Source of the DNA: Amorphophallus konjac
Lineage: Eukaryota; Streptophyta; Magnoliopsida; Alismatales; Araceae
DNA: 64,000 nucleotides
NCBI GenBank assembly: GCA_022559845.1
Contig: JAHNEJ010002961.1
Coordinates: forward strand, 27,808-91,807
Reading direction: 5' to 3'
The position numbers were made by a program, and so were the translations under genes. Positions 45,944-57,746 of this stretch are shown piece by piece; the stretch's first letter is position 1; each line of letters begins with the position of its first letter. The notes beneath the pieces are model-generated. The model was given only the letters and a program-made list of their open reading frames with translations. It made no database searches and was not told the origin of the DNA.

Positions 45944-48900
45944 TGTAACGACCCGAGAATCGATTACCGGGAAGGCCCGATAACCCGAGACTCGCACCGC
46001 CGCCCACGAGCCGGGAGGGCTCGGAAGGGCTAAAAGGAGTGTGGAGGCACAAAGAAATAGGAAATAAAGTAGGACAACCAACAACAACAAGCTGAAAGAA
46101 AGAACAACTACAGCTACAACAGAGTCCAGTCCAACAGAAAGTACAGTCTAAAGTAGTAAAACGTACCACATGCCAAGTGAACACTCGGCCCGGCAAGCTG
46201 GCAACTGAGAACCTCCGCTCCGCACCCTCGAACCTCGAGGAAGAACCGCACACCTGAAAAGCAGGGAATGAGTCTCCAAAACAGAGACTCAGCAGGATCC
46301 CGCGGAACCCCAACCGGAAAACAACGGCGGTAGCGGAAAGGAAGGCTACGAAGAGCAACCGCAACAGCAGGAACAGTAAACCCGGTGGCCGGTCGAAACA
46401 CGGCACTACAACTACTCCTACTGTACCAAAAACACACCCCGAACTCACAGTCGAGGCTACCGGACTACACTAGTACCGCTTACCGAAGTAAAAACACACG
46501 GCAACCATGCCGTAGAGGCTGTCCCCGGACACAGCCGACCTGGACACGCTGTCCAAGGTGCAACCCCGACCATCCGATCCGGGTACCGCACAACAAGACG
46601 CAACCTCGGTAAAGCCACTAGCACTAGTCTGACGGCGCGAAAACCAACACACGCGCCACGGCGAAACAACCGAAACTCAACGGTCGACACGACCGAAACC
46701 CGAAGGTCAAAGTCACGGAAACTGACAGTCTGTCACTCCGTACTCGACAGGAGTACCTCCCACTAGAAGCACAGTCGGTAGCGTCCCCTGACGACTTACA
46801 CCGCACCGCAGGTGAACTGCCTGACGTGGTAGCGCCTACCAAAGGCACGAACACCGTACAAGTAACCACAAACAAGTGACTAGCTGGGGTCACGCCCGTC
46901 GACGTGGGTCCACTGTCCCCCAACCACGTGTGCACACACAGACCACGCGTCCTAGGTCTGGCCCTCTGACCGGTTTTCCCCCGCAGCCGGACTCTGGCTA
47001 CGACGAGGGGCCCGACGGAAACCAGTCCACAAACCGTCTCAAAGGGTAGAGCCCGTACACCACTCCCTGGTGCGACCAGCACCTCGTACTGGTAGGGCTA
47101 CGACTAGTGGAGGGTCACTGAAGGAGTAGACTCTCAAGTCAACGGAAAACAACATCCGAATCCGACGACGTACGGGGACCATACCCACGTACCGCCCCGT
47201 CGCACGGTGACCACAGTCGGAGAAGAAACAGGACTCGCAGTCCACGGCCACGCACGCACCCTGCGCGAGAGTCGAGAAAACTCAAGTGGCGCTAAGCCAC
47301 TGGACTCTGGACAGTCCTCTAGACGCACTACACCCAACGGTCTTGAGTCACAAGACTCGGGGTCAAGACCGTTGTACGCAACAGCACAAGGCCGTCAATC
47401 TAGTCCAATCTCTAGGTCTAAAACCACGGTAGCACGAGTACGAGACAACTCACGAGCCGCCAAGACCACTCCCTCGGAAGGGAAAGCAAAGGACTAAAGC
47501 CACCCACACGGGCCACACGGAAAACACAGAAGCACGATTCCAGGGCAGCACACAAGCCACCTTGTCGATTTCCCATCTCAGGGCAAGCGGGAAACCTCCA
47601 GCCCCAGGCCGGATAACTGGACTCGCAATCCAAGGCCAAACACGTGGCCCACACGGGAATCGCCTTCCAAGGAAACCCACGACATGCGGGGGAGACCCCA
47701 CCGCACACACACCGATACACGGTGACTCGATCGAGCGTAACACGAAAGCCCAGAACACATGAGGTCACCCGGACCCAACACACCTATGGGCACGCTAATG
47801 GAGGTAACACGGCGCCTCCCGACACCCCAGCCACGGGGTGCCTGGGACACTCACGAGACCTAAAGTCAACCACTGGGTCACAACCGAGTCGACCGGGGGT
47901 CAAAACAACGCAAACGGGAACCGCCACGTAGTCGCGGTCTCCTGAGGACCGCGACTAAGCAGTCACGGTCGGGTCACGACCGCGACTGGCCAGACGCAGC
48001 CCGATGGTAGCGGTCACCCTAAGACCGCGACCAGACAATCACGGTCGGGTCACGACCGCGACTAGACAAAAATGGTCTATCGCACGTCGCGCGACGCTGC
48101 CGACCTCTCGACCAAAACACGAGGGTGAAGGCGGTTCTCCTAAGACCGCGACCAGTGAAAGCGGTTACTGGTGGACCGCGATCATTTCGGAAAATCGAGA
48201 ACGGCCGGAAAACACCCAAAAATCCACGCCACGCCCCCAAACATCCACGGATGAGGGGGAAACTAAAGGGGAAGCTCCCCAGTAGCCCCCAGCAGGCATC
48301 TATGGCCTCGGATCGGCCTAAAATGCAACAAAACGCTAGATCGAGCGATCACTTCCCCCAAAACATGATTTTCCCCAAAACGCCCCAAACGACCCGCTCG
48401 GCTCACCACGGCCTACGAAACTCGCGGGAAATGAAGCGCACGGGCTGGGGGTCCATCACCCTACCTCCACCGAAGATTTCGTGCACCGTGGACGCCGATC
48501 CACGAAGAAAACGCCGTTGAAGCCTCGCCGTTCCACGAACCCACGGCCGAGCTTCACTGCGCCTCCACCGCCTCGATCCTCACCCATCCTCGCCCGTACC
48601 TCGCCCGCGCCGTCCCCACCTCGCCCACGCTCCACCCCTTCGACCGTCGGAGAGAGAGGGAGAGAGGAGAGAGCGTGAGAAGAGAGAGTGAGGAAGAGAG
48701 AAATGAGGGGAAGAGAGAGAGTGGGGGGTTTATATAGGAAAATCCGAAAAATCGAAAAAATCCCAAAAAATAGAAAATCACACCCTCGCGATCCTCGGAA
48801 CGCACCGATCGCAACAGTGCCACACTCGCCTAGGTGAACGGCCCGGTTCACCCGCAACGAGGTTCCGAAGAAAAAGCCGAAACACACACCGGGAATCGAA

Positions 48901-49075
48901 AAATACACGCGGAAAAGTCGCGGAACGTTTCCGGGCCTCCGAAACAACTCCGGATCGCGTCGATCCGAACACGAAAGATGTCCGAAATGAAATTCCGGAC
49001 ACAACGGAGTCGGACACTCCGAGAAACCAGATCCGAGACCCACGAAGAAGGATCCAAAAAACCCGGGACATTACA
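45944..49075 (-). repeat. 5' LTR of the LARD, 3132 bp
   Basis: Matches 39679-43112 over its whole length with point changes and indels that seem more numerous than in the TR-GAG element, so this insertion is probably older. Confidence 0.93.
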
Positions 49076-49080
49076 CTGGT

Positions 49081-49653
49081 CATCTCTAATACCACATTTT
49101 ATTGTAGTGCAAGGTTAGATCCACCTGATATGGGTATTCCGGTGACACGTCCTACACTGGGAGGAGGGTCCTTCCTTCGGTGCTCATCTCTCTCTCTCTC
49201 TCTCTCCCCCTTCCTATGTGAACTTATAGCACAAAACTGTGGTGTTGAGATACATAGCCCCAGGGTCATAAGCACATGGGATTATTGTTCATGGACTATG
49301 TCTAAAAATTTTAACACTCTCCCTCACGGCCAAGATGGATCGTGGAGATTAATTGGGTGGAGGTGACAAGATAAGAAATATATAGAGTTGGGCCCAAGAC
49401 CATACTCTAATACCATGTTGAAATCCTCAAAATCACAATGTTGAGATACACATGCCCAGTGTCATAAACACATGAACCACAACTCATTTAACCAATATTA
49501 GATTATTGCCTAGGAGAATACTAAAATTTGTTAGATTAGGCCATCCAACTCAAAATTTTAATGCCCTCTTTGTTAATCAAACTGTTGGGTGACTGTTGAA
49601 TATGATGAGAGAGATGAAGGGGGGCCCACACTCTCCCTCACACACATGCCACT
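49081..49653. other. non-coding flank
   Basis: AT-rich DNA with a short (CT)n near 49,188-49,206. No gene. Confidence 0.4.
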
Positions 49654-50109
49654 GACTATTCTCTAACACGCCCCCTCACGCGCATGCCGATTTTAAGCTC
49701 TGCCACGTGGACCATGACAAACACAAAGTGTACGGTCCAGATCACAACCATGGGCTCTAATATCAAATTAAAATTTGTTAGATTGGGCCATCCAACTCAA
49801 AACCTTAAGGTATTGAGTGTAGAGGACACCACAATTATAATCATATTATATTTTTAACCTGTTTTCAATACGTGACTATTCTCTAACACGTCTCCTCACG
49901 TGCATGTCGATTTTAGGCTCTGCCACGTGAATCATGACAAATACAAAATGTACGGCCCAGATTATAATCATGAGTTCTGATATCATATTAAATTTTTTTC
50001 GATTGGATCATCCAACTCAAAATCTTAAGATGTCGAGTTAAGAGGATACCATAATTACAATCATATTATATTTTTAACTCATTTTTTATACGAGATTATT
50101 ACCTAACAC
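49654..50109. repeat. 220-bp tandem duplication (diverged)
   Basis: Two units share GACTATTCTCTAACACG, GATTTTAAGCTCTGCCACGTG or its variant, and TTGGGCCATCCAACTCAAAA or its variant. A partial third copy of the last motif lies at about 49,530. It resembles repeated LTR or SINE pieces; no family assigned. Confidence 0.75.
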
Positions 50110-50929
50110 CCACTACAGTTGCTCGGCAATGACCGGGGATGACATCTATCCAAGGAGTCAGCGGTGGCTATGACTTGTGCCTAGAGGAGTTGACTAGAGG
50201 GGGAAGAAGGTGTCACGAAAACAATAGGATATTTTCGGTATTTCGTAGGTGTCAATGATTTCTATAACACATTTCTCAAAAACAGTAGTCTCGCGTTAAT
50301 GTCTTGGAATCGCAAGAGTACAATCGAAGTATATCAGGGAGGATTTGTGACAATATGCCAAAGGTACGGATTCATCTGTAAATGCGGAAGTTTATAGAGG
50401 TACCATTATACAAATGCCTTCTTTTTTCCAAAACATAACACGATTGCTAACATATGTACCCGGTACAGGGTGATGAAATCTTTAGTGCATCTGGGTATGC
50501 ATGTGCACAGGGTTCGGGTCACGCGGCCAGAATCTTCTGCGAGTCAAACAAATCATCGGGAAGAGCAAGACCACCACGGAGATGGCCAGCCAAACGCCAT
50601 CCATCAACACTTGGGCGTCTTTGGGAGGGATTTTCGAGACTTACAACTACTATGAAGTCCCCACAATCTTTAATCGCATCCAAACGCCTCGGTGCCGCCT
50701 TTACATTCACATCAATTGAATTTTTGTAATAAGAGGTAGACATACTCAAAGGGTACGTGAAAGGAAAAAAGTCAGAAAAATTTCCATGAATGATATTTTG
50801 GGAGATTTTTGAGACCATCAATTATTGAAAATATTCAATTTAATCACCAACTAACTGATTAACAATAGTAATTAAAATTAGTAAGATTCAAAATGGTTAT
50901 GCTATTTAAACCAGGGACACTGTTCAACT
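50110..50929. other. non-coding
   Basis: No gene or recognisable element. Short frames overlap at 50,454-50,821 but share no known motif. Confidence 0.35.
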
Positions 50930-51480
50930 TCAAGAATTTTATTTTTTGTAATTATTTTTATTAAATTCTATAAATAAATTATACATCAAAAAATAAAAAA
51001 ACTTATAGCATGATTTATTAATACTAGTAATTAAAAATAAAAAATGATAGATACGTACTTCACTGTAGCATTTCAAAGTTTTTATTTTTTTACTTTTTAA
51101 AACATTCTATATAATAAATTTGTGTAAAAATAAATTAAATATTTGATGTTATGATTTATTGATACTATTAATTAAAAATCAAAAACAAAAAATCATAGAT
51201 ACGTGCATCACTGTGGTATTTCAAAGTTTTGATTTTTTTAAAATTATGTGAATATTTTTAGTAAATTGTATATAATAAATTTAACATCAAAAAAAAAAAT
51301 ATTTTATATTATGAACTATTAATAGTACTGATTAAGAATCAAAAGTGAGCAATAATATATACGTACTTACTACTGTAGCACTTCAAACTTTTACTTTTTA
51401 TATTTTTAGTTATTTTTATTAGATTCTGTAAAATAAATTAAATGTCAAACTAATAAAAGATTTGATATTATGAAATTATT
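50930..51480. repeat. about 150-bp AT-rich tandem repeats, 3-4 units
   Basis: The motif GATACGTACTTCACTGTAGCA, or a close variant, recurs near 51,050, 51,198 and 51,358, each followed by TTTCAAA and an AT-rich stretch with TTATTAATACTA-like sequence. Confidence 0.75.
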
Positions 51481-51989
51481 AATAAGACTAATTAAAACCA
51501 AAAGAAAACATGTTTTTTATATGTTTATTTGAAAGATTAACAAGTTAACTCATAATTAGGAGGGTTGTTACTCTCCCTCTCAATTAATGTCAAATTGGGT
51601 GTAGAGTATCAAATGAGTTTTGAAATTTTTTAAAAAAATCCCGACAAAATTAACACATCTGGCACAAGTCCAATGGCGGAGGCTTTTTTAAAAAACTTCC
51701 AATTTAGGAAACCTTGACAAGCGCGGGCATAATTCTTATTATTAGGGCTTTTTCGAGCAGGCCAGCTGCCTTCACGAGGACGGCAAAAAAATCCGGCGGC
51801 GGAGCGGAGACCCGGTCGCGGCCCCATCGAGAGACCCGGTCAGCACGTTAACGGCGTCAGGTGTTCCCGGCCATCCACGCACATGGATGCGTTAACAGAT
51901 CGCCGGCCACTCACCAACTTCCCCCCCCTATTCGTACGCCACATCCCCCGTAGCTCGCACCGGGCGGAGCCCCACGGCCAGGCCTCGCC

Positions 51990-51997
51990 ATCCTATA
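51990..51997 (+). promoter_or_regulatory. probable TATA box of the AGP23-like gene
   Basis: CCTATATCAGCA lies about 145 bases upstream of the start codon, before a GC-rich leader. Confidence 0.45.
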
Positions 51998-52136
51998 TCA
52001 GCACCCCCGCCACCATCTCCTTCCTCGGGCCTTCAAGCAAGAAGAGGAGAAGACAAAGTAATAAAGCCGGGAAATCTTCTCATTCGCCAACACCGGAGGT
52101 GGGTGGTATCGTCGCCGGCCGTCACCCACGCCCTCA

Positions 52137-52319
52137 ATGGAGATGAAGAAGATCGCCTGCGCCGCCCTCGTCGCTGCCGCTTCGGCGACCGCCGCCCTGG
52201 CCAGTGATGCGGCTGCCCCGGCCCCGGCTCCCACCAGCGGCTCCTTCGCGGTGGCGCCCGTGATGGGGTCGCTGATCGGGGCCTCCGTCCTCTCCTTCCT
52301 CGCATTCTACTTGCAGTAG
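52137..52319 (+). CDS. arabinogalactan peptide, AGP23-like, GPI-anchored
   Basis: A 60-aa precursor. Residues 1-23 (MEMKKIACAALVAAASATAA...LAS) are the signal peptide; the start MEMKKI is characteristic of the AGP23 group, known in Arabidopsis as pollen-expressed. The mature part is DAAAPAPAPTSGSFAVAP with Ala-Pro repeats for hydroxyproline-linked arabinogalactan. The C-terminal part (VMGSLIGASVLSFLAFYLQ) is a hydrophobic GPI-anchor signal. The single exon is intact. The ATG is followed two codons later by a second ATG (AUG-GAG-AUG), but the family pattern supports the first. Pollen function is inferred from the family only. Confidence 0.92.
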   Translation: MEMKKIACAALVAAASATAALASDAAAPAPAPTSGSFAVAPVMGSLIGASVLSFLAFYLQ

Positions 52320-53456
52320 CCTCAGAAGAGAAGGGAAGGAACAGCGGGAGATCGTAACGGAGAAGTGTTCGATTTGTTTAAGCTGATTTGTAGTTCTTTT
52401 TACCCCACTTTCCTTCCTAATCTCTATTGATTCCTCCGTCTTGCTTGTGTACCGATGATCACTGGGTTTCACAAGAAGGCTTGGTGTAAATCTGTTCGGG
52501 CTTATATGGCAACCGAACAATCAATTGGAATGGGGAATCCATGACTCGTGATCATATATCTATATAAATCAAACAATTGTTCCATCGGAAACTAATTGTT
52601 CGAATATATTTATCAGGGGATTGTTTAGTCTGACGTAAAGTGGCGTAAATTAATGCAAAATATCAGATTTTATGCACTGCCATATGATAATGTATAGTAA
52701 TTATAATGTCAAATCAAGCAACCAGCTCTAAATCGAAGGTTAGAATATTGTGTCTGCTGATCTTTCCCTTGGGTCCTGTGAATAGCAAAGACATTCCAGT
52801 TGATAAAATTTGGTGCATTTTATCCATCCCTATCGATCTGTGAAAGGGACATTGATTGTTATTAATAAAGATGCATTCCACACATGATCAGCCAAGAAAA
52901 GATTACTCAGATGTCGTCAACTCCATGAGTTCGTCAGCCTGCGGGGGTGCATAAATTAAAATATTTCTGCTGAGACGAATTAATCTATGGCCTTAGAGAG
53001 GCTAGAATGTTTAATTGTAATGAATATGGATTTTCTATGACGCCACTTTTGAGGAAACACTCCAAAAAAATTAATGATCCAAAACAATTTTATGTGCTGC
53101 TAAAGACATTAAAGTCACTATGAATAACTCGTAATTATAATTATTAGGGTAATTGTTGTAGGTCCAGTCGTTACAAAGTTCATAGCAAACGTTCATAAAA
53201 GCCTTTGTTAAAACCCCTCCTTTAGTAACAGCAACAGAAAGCTACCGTTCGTCCAAAAACTTGCATTATCTTCGTTTCTAACTTCGTCGCTAAAGATATT
53301 GCTTGCGGTTCTAGTAAAAATGGATGTTAGTCGGAAGTACAGGTCGCCATGCAGGCGCTCGCTCTCCTTTGACGGGGTCTCTCTTCTAACTTCTCGTGCT
53401 CTACATGAGGGTAGATGTAGGCCGTGTGGCCGCTTCGTCTAACCTTGACTCTCAAA
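52320..53456. other. 3' flank of the AGP23-like gene, non-coding
   Basis: Probable 3' UTR up to about 52,540, then AT-rich DNA. From about 53,200 GC rises and sequence related to the following repeats begins. No gene. Confidence 0.4.
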
Positions 53457-54240
53457 TTGGGATGATCCTACTTCTCGTGCGAAAGCTCGAAGAAAATTTA
53501 GTAGAAGTTTCCATATCGATCTATCTATTTTTTTATAAATCAGCACAAGGACACTTTTATAATTTTTTCCCAAGCTGACAATTCATAAGCCAAGGTTATT
53601 AGTCCATACTATTAGTAGTAACCGTTGAATTTTACTTAATATTAGCGATCCACTTATCATTGTTATTGGATCACACAACACGCTTTAAATCTAACCCACG
53701 GAATATGATTAATGGGCCATATGTGACTTACAAGTTCAATTGTAGGTATGATCTCAATTAGGTCAAAGTATTGGACTAGTCACTCTTCTCTATAAATACC
53801 GGCCTGTGTCTGCCCCATAGAGGACACATGTATTCAGCGGCGGCTCCATGTTGAGAGGAAATTAAAGAGGCGTTGTGAGGTTACGTGAGTCTCCATCTAG
53901 AATTGGGATGATCCTACTTCTCATGCGAAAGCTTGAAGAAAATATAGTAGAAGTTTCCATATCGATCTATTTTTTTTATAAATCAGCACAAGGACACTTT
54001 TATAATTTTTTTCCCAAGCTGACAATTCATAAGCCAAGGTTATTAGTCCATACTATTAGTAGTAACCGTTGAATTTTACTTAATATTAGCGATCCACTTA
54101 TCATTATTATTGGATCACACAACACGCTTTAAGTCTAACCCACGGAATATGATTAATGGGCCATATGTGACTTACGAGTTCAATTGTAGGCATGAACTCA
54201 ATTAGGTCAAAACATTGGAATGTGAGTCTCCATCCGGAAT
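53457..54240. repeat. two tandem copies (about 320 bp) of an LTR-like sequence
   Basis: Copies at 53,457-53,786 and 53,902-54,219 share ATTGGGATGATCCTACTTCTC, ACTATTAGTAGTAACCGTTG and AATGGGCCATATGTGACTTA, at a period of about 445 bases. A TCTCTATAAATAC box lies between them (about 53,790). A third, diverged piece is at 54,330-54,430. Confidence 0.8.
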
Positions 54241-54828
54241 CGACTCAACTTCGTAATCGATCTTCTGTGCACAGTCTTCCTCCTGCGTGCGTAGATACAT
54301 CTTTCGCTCAAGATATGCACTCCAACATGTGGTATCTGGTCATGGTCTAACCCATATGTGGTCCATGGGTTCTGATTAGGGGTAAGAATCTAATTAGATC
54401 AAAATTCTGGATTGATCTCCTCTCTATAAATATTGATATTTGTGTATCCCACACAAGGTTTGCCGACCCGGCCGACCCGATCACGCGCGGGCAGGTCGGG
54501 TCGGCCGGGTCGCACAGCGACCCGATCCGCTCTCTCGGGCTCTCGGCGCGTGATTTTTTATTTTTTTTTAAAATTTTAATAATTTTTTTGAAATATTAAA
54601 TGTTATATATATTTAAAAATATTAGAATGTAGAATTTTTTTTATGATAATAGATCATACTAAATTACACATAATTAATTATATAAAAATTACATATTACA
54701 CCGCTTAATTAAACATCATATTATATATAATACATAAAAATTTATTTAAATTATTTAATATGTTAAAGTAAATAGTGACATAATAATGACATTCATTCAT
54801 GAAGTATAAAATACAAAAAATCATTAAT

Positions 54829-54945
54829 CCTCGTCATCTGTGAAGCCCAAATCCCAAAACTCACTTATCCTCTTCATCTGTGAAGCCCGAATCTCAAAAC
54901 TCACTAATCCTCGTCATCAGTGAAGCCTGAATCCCAAAACTCACC
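54829..54945 (-). repeat. three 42-bp tandem units of an acidic C-terminal coding repeat
   Basis: Minus-strand reading gives FWDSGFTDDED-type repeats three times (plus-strand motif TCCCAAAACTCAC with TCATCTGTGAAGCC). This resembles the acidic tail of a transposase; stops are present. Confidence 0.55.
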
Positions 54946-55054
54946 ATCAGATACATGAGACTGATCACCCGTATAATCTAAATCTATCCTAGTGGGTGGA
55001 GGTACATGTGGGTGGGACTGAAAATATGTAACCCACTACAAGAAAAAGTGGCAA

Positions 55055-55220
55055 TAGCGACCGAATTAGAGACCGAATAAATCGGTCGCTAGTCGGTCCC
55101 AAATAGCGACCATATAGCGACCGATATAATCGGTCGCACGTCTGAGACCCATTTTGCGACCGAATTTATTTCGGTCTCTAATCGGTCGCTGATCTTGCGA
55201 CCAAATTTATTTAGGTCGCG
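55055..55220. repeat. CACTA left subterminal repeats
   Basis: GCGACCGA and its reverse TCGGTCGC occur about ten times in 165 bases, for instance as palindromic GCGACCGATATAATCGGTCG. In En/Spm such repeats bind the TNPA protein. Confidence 0.88.
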
Positions 55221-55234
55221 AAGCGGTCGCGGAT

Positions 55235-56517
55235 CACTCATCTCCCCCCCCCCCCCCCCCCCCCCCGCCACCAGCTCCCCCCCTCCCCCCCGCATCCCCC
55301 CCCTCCCCCTTGCGGCCCCCTCCCCCGCCCGAGCCCCCCCTCCGCCCGAGCCCCCCCTCCCCCTGCGGCCCCCTCCCGCCCGAGCCCCTCTCCGCCCTAG
55401 CCCCCCCTCCCCCTGCGGCCCCCTCCCCTCCCGCCCGATCCCCCCTCCCGCCCGAGCCCCCCCCCTCCCCCTGCGGCCCCCTCCCGCCCGAGCCCCTCTC
55501 CGCCCTAGCCCCCCCTCCCCCTGCGGCCCCCCTCCCGTCCGAGCCCCTCTCCGCCCTAGCCCCCCCTCCCCCTGCTGCCCCCTCCCGCCCGAGCCCCTCT
55601 CCGCCCGAGCCCCCCCCTCCCCCTGCGGCCCCCTCCCGCCGGAGCCCCCCTCCGCCCGAGCCCCCCCTCCCCTTGCGGCCCCTCTCCCGCCCGAGCCCCT
55701 CTCCCCGCCCGAGCCCCCCCTCCCCCTGCGGCGCCCTCCCGTCCGAGCCCCTCTCCGCCCTAGCCCCCCCTCCCCCTGCTGCCCCCTCCCGCCCGAGCCC
55801 CTCTCCGCCCGAGCCCCCCCTCCCTCTGCGGCCCCCCCATCTCCCCCCCCGCGACCAGCTCCCATCGGCGGTGGACGGACGACTACGAGCGGCGTGGCAA
55901 GCGGCGGTGGACGGACGACCGGCGTGGCGAGCGGCGGTGGACGGACGACTGCGAGCGGCGGCGGGGACCGGTCATCAGAGGTAAGTGAGGCGGACCCCCG
56001 CCGGAGCCCCCCTCCGCCCGAGCCCCCCCTCCCCCTGCGGCCCCCTCCCGCCCGAGCCCCTCTCCGCCCGAGCCCCCCCCCCCCTGCGGCCCCCTCCCGC
56101 CGGAGCCCCCCTCCGCCCGAGCCCCCCCTCCCCTTGCGGCCCCTCTCCCGCCCGAGCCCCTCTCCGCCCGAGCCCCGCCTCCCCCTGCGGCCCCCTCCCG
56201 CCCGAGCCCCCCCTCCCCCTCCTGGCGCTGCTCTCCCCCCTCCCATCCGGTTTCCCCCTTCGGCGCGGCTCTCCCCTCCCCATCCGGTCCCCCCTCCGGC
56301 TCCGGTCCCCCCTCCGCAGGGCCCCCCCTCCGGCTCCGCCCCCCCCCTCCGCAGGGCCACCCCTCCGGCTCCGGTTCCCCCCTCCGCAGGGCCCCCCCTC
56401 CGGCTCCGGTCCTCCCTCCGCAGGGCCCCCCTCCGGCTCCGGTCCCCCCACCGGCTCCGTTCCCCCTCCGCAGGGCCCCCCCTCCGACTCCGGTCCCCCC
56501 CCCCGGCTCCGGTATTA
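55235..56517. repeat. C-rich tandem-repeat tract with extreme strand asymmetry
   Basis: Nearly 1.3 kb of degenerate units such as CCCGCCCGAGCCCC, CCTCTCCGCC and CTCCCCCTGCGGCCCC. A 26-base C-run lies at 55,240-55,265. The minus strand is G-rich with many GGGGG runs. A short ordinary stretch with three copies of GGCGGTGGACGGACGAC lies at 55,866-55,950. Frames of 552 aa (+) and 523 aa (-) run right through because stop codons cannot form; I do not call them proteins. Confidence 0.9.
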
Positions 56518-56583
56518 AATTTTAATATCCTGCTATATTTGATTTCTGCTCTTATGAATGTGTTGGATGTTAAAATAAAATTC

Positions 56584-57746
56584 ATGCTTGGAGTGGTCTC
56601 TGATCTCAAACTAGCCCACCCACCTCCTGTTGCTACAGTACCATTAGGAACTGGGAACAATCTTCCTTTTGCATTTGGCTGGGTAGGTTACATTTCCACA
56701 TGTATAATGTACATGTACAATTTGACTTGTTCATGCATGTGCATGTGGTTTGGGGCTCAGGGGATGCTGATCATGTACTTGCTTTCACAATTAGACAAGT
56801 TAGTCACATTGGGGTTCCTTAATTTCCATTTGTGTACATGCTCCCAATTTTAACCATTTTTGAGCCTTCTTCTGAGCCTTAATTGGCTACATTATGTTGA
56901 TACTTAACAGTGGTGAGCAATGCATTATGCATTCTGAGGACCCCGAGTGGGTCGATAGAACAAGTTACTTCCTTTTCCTTGCTTTTCAGATGATGTATTC
57001 AATTTTAGAATTCATCACGTTATCCAACAAATGGATGCACATGAGATTAGATGCCTTTATTTTTTTTTCCAAGTCCTAAGGTGAAAGCAACTGCTGTTCT
57101 AGGGAAAGAAGAACCCTGGTAATGGATGTATATGTATTTGGAGCTGATAATCAGTGGTGTACCCAAAATAAATAAACTAATATAATAGGTATTAATATGA
57201 TGTTTAAATTTATTTTCTGTATACTTGATCATTAGATTAAATTAATGGATGATATTAAAGGATAAAATAGTAATTTAAGTATTATTCAATTATCTGATAT
57301 TTATATGATACCTATAATACTGTAGCTTTTCGATAGAACTATAGGGTCTTATAAGATAGTTTAAGATGGTAGTTTCCTTGTTGACTTGGATTTGGATGCA
57401 CCCGCACCTCATATCTGCACCAAAATCAGACCTGTTCATCCTTAGCCTGGATCTAAAGATTCAATTATGTTCAAAAGCATCTGGCAGCATGATTTCTTCA
57501 TGTGTTTGTGGAGTGGATCATAGATTCGTATGCATGCACTCAGTCAGAATCTTTTTTCCTTTTTCCCTTGTCCGTAGTCCAAATGGAATGATATGCAAGA
57601 TATATATCTGACTATCACAACCTTATGATGTAGAGAGTTTGCTGCTGATTTTATTTTTTCTTTATGAAATGTAATTCAGTTGGCATATAATCATGAGGAT
57701 GAGAATTCCTAAAGAAGGCTCTTGTGATCCTGTGGCGCTTCTAATC
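56584..57746 (+). pseudogene. captured fragments of a plant diacylglycerol kinase gene
   Basis: Diacylglycerol kinases make phosphatidic acid from diacylglycerol and ATP. Three pieces are in the right order and strand. (A) 56,584-56,682 reads [20 protein letters not shown] and [12 protein letters not shown], the part of the catalytic domain with the glycine-rich PLGTGN motif; it is followed by a splice-donor GT. (B) 57,103-57,119 reads GKKNPG, after TTCTAG. (C) 57,681-57,746 reads WHIIMRMRIPKEGSCDPVAL. They look like exons with introns between them, so genomic DNA was copied. The residues between B and C, the C1 domain and the rest of the kinase are absent. It cannot make a kinase. Confidence 0.85.

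Larger units (their letters stand above)
39674..49080 (-). mobile_element. LARD-like non-autonomous LTR retrotransposon with 3.1-3.4 kb LTRs
   Basis: The element (39679-49075) has exact 5-bp flanking duplications CTGGT (39674-39678 and 49076-49080). LTRs start TGTAATG and end CGTTACA on the minus strand. The primer site (45931-45941) and polypurine tract (43113-43127) point to minus-strand direction. The tract GAGGACGAAATTCC...AAGGGGGGAGGG just before TGTAAT is the style of Tekay/Del-type Ty3/gypsy elements. The 2.8-kb interior has no recognisable gag or pol. Confidence 0.93.

Noticed and set aside
55089..56853. Two long overlapping ORFs (552 aa Pro-rich on +, 523 aa Gly/Arg-rich on -)
   Set aside because: Both exist because the C-rich tract lacks stop codons; only the DGK-like piece at the end of the + frame is meaningful.
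56584..57746. Functional diacylglycerol kinase gene
   Set aside because: Only three short pieces; regulatory and most catalytic parts are missing, and it lies within a transposon.
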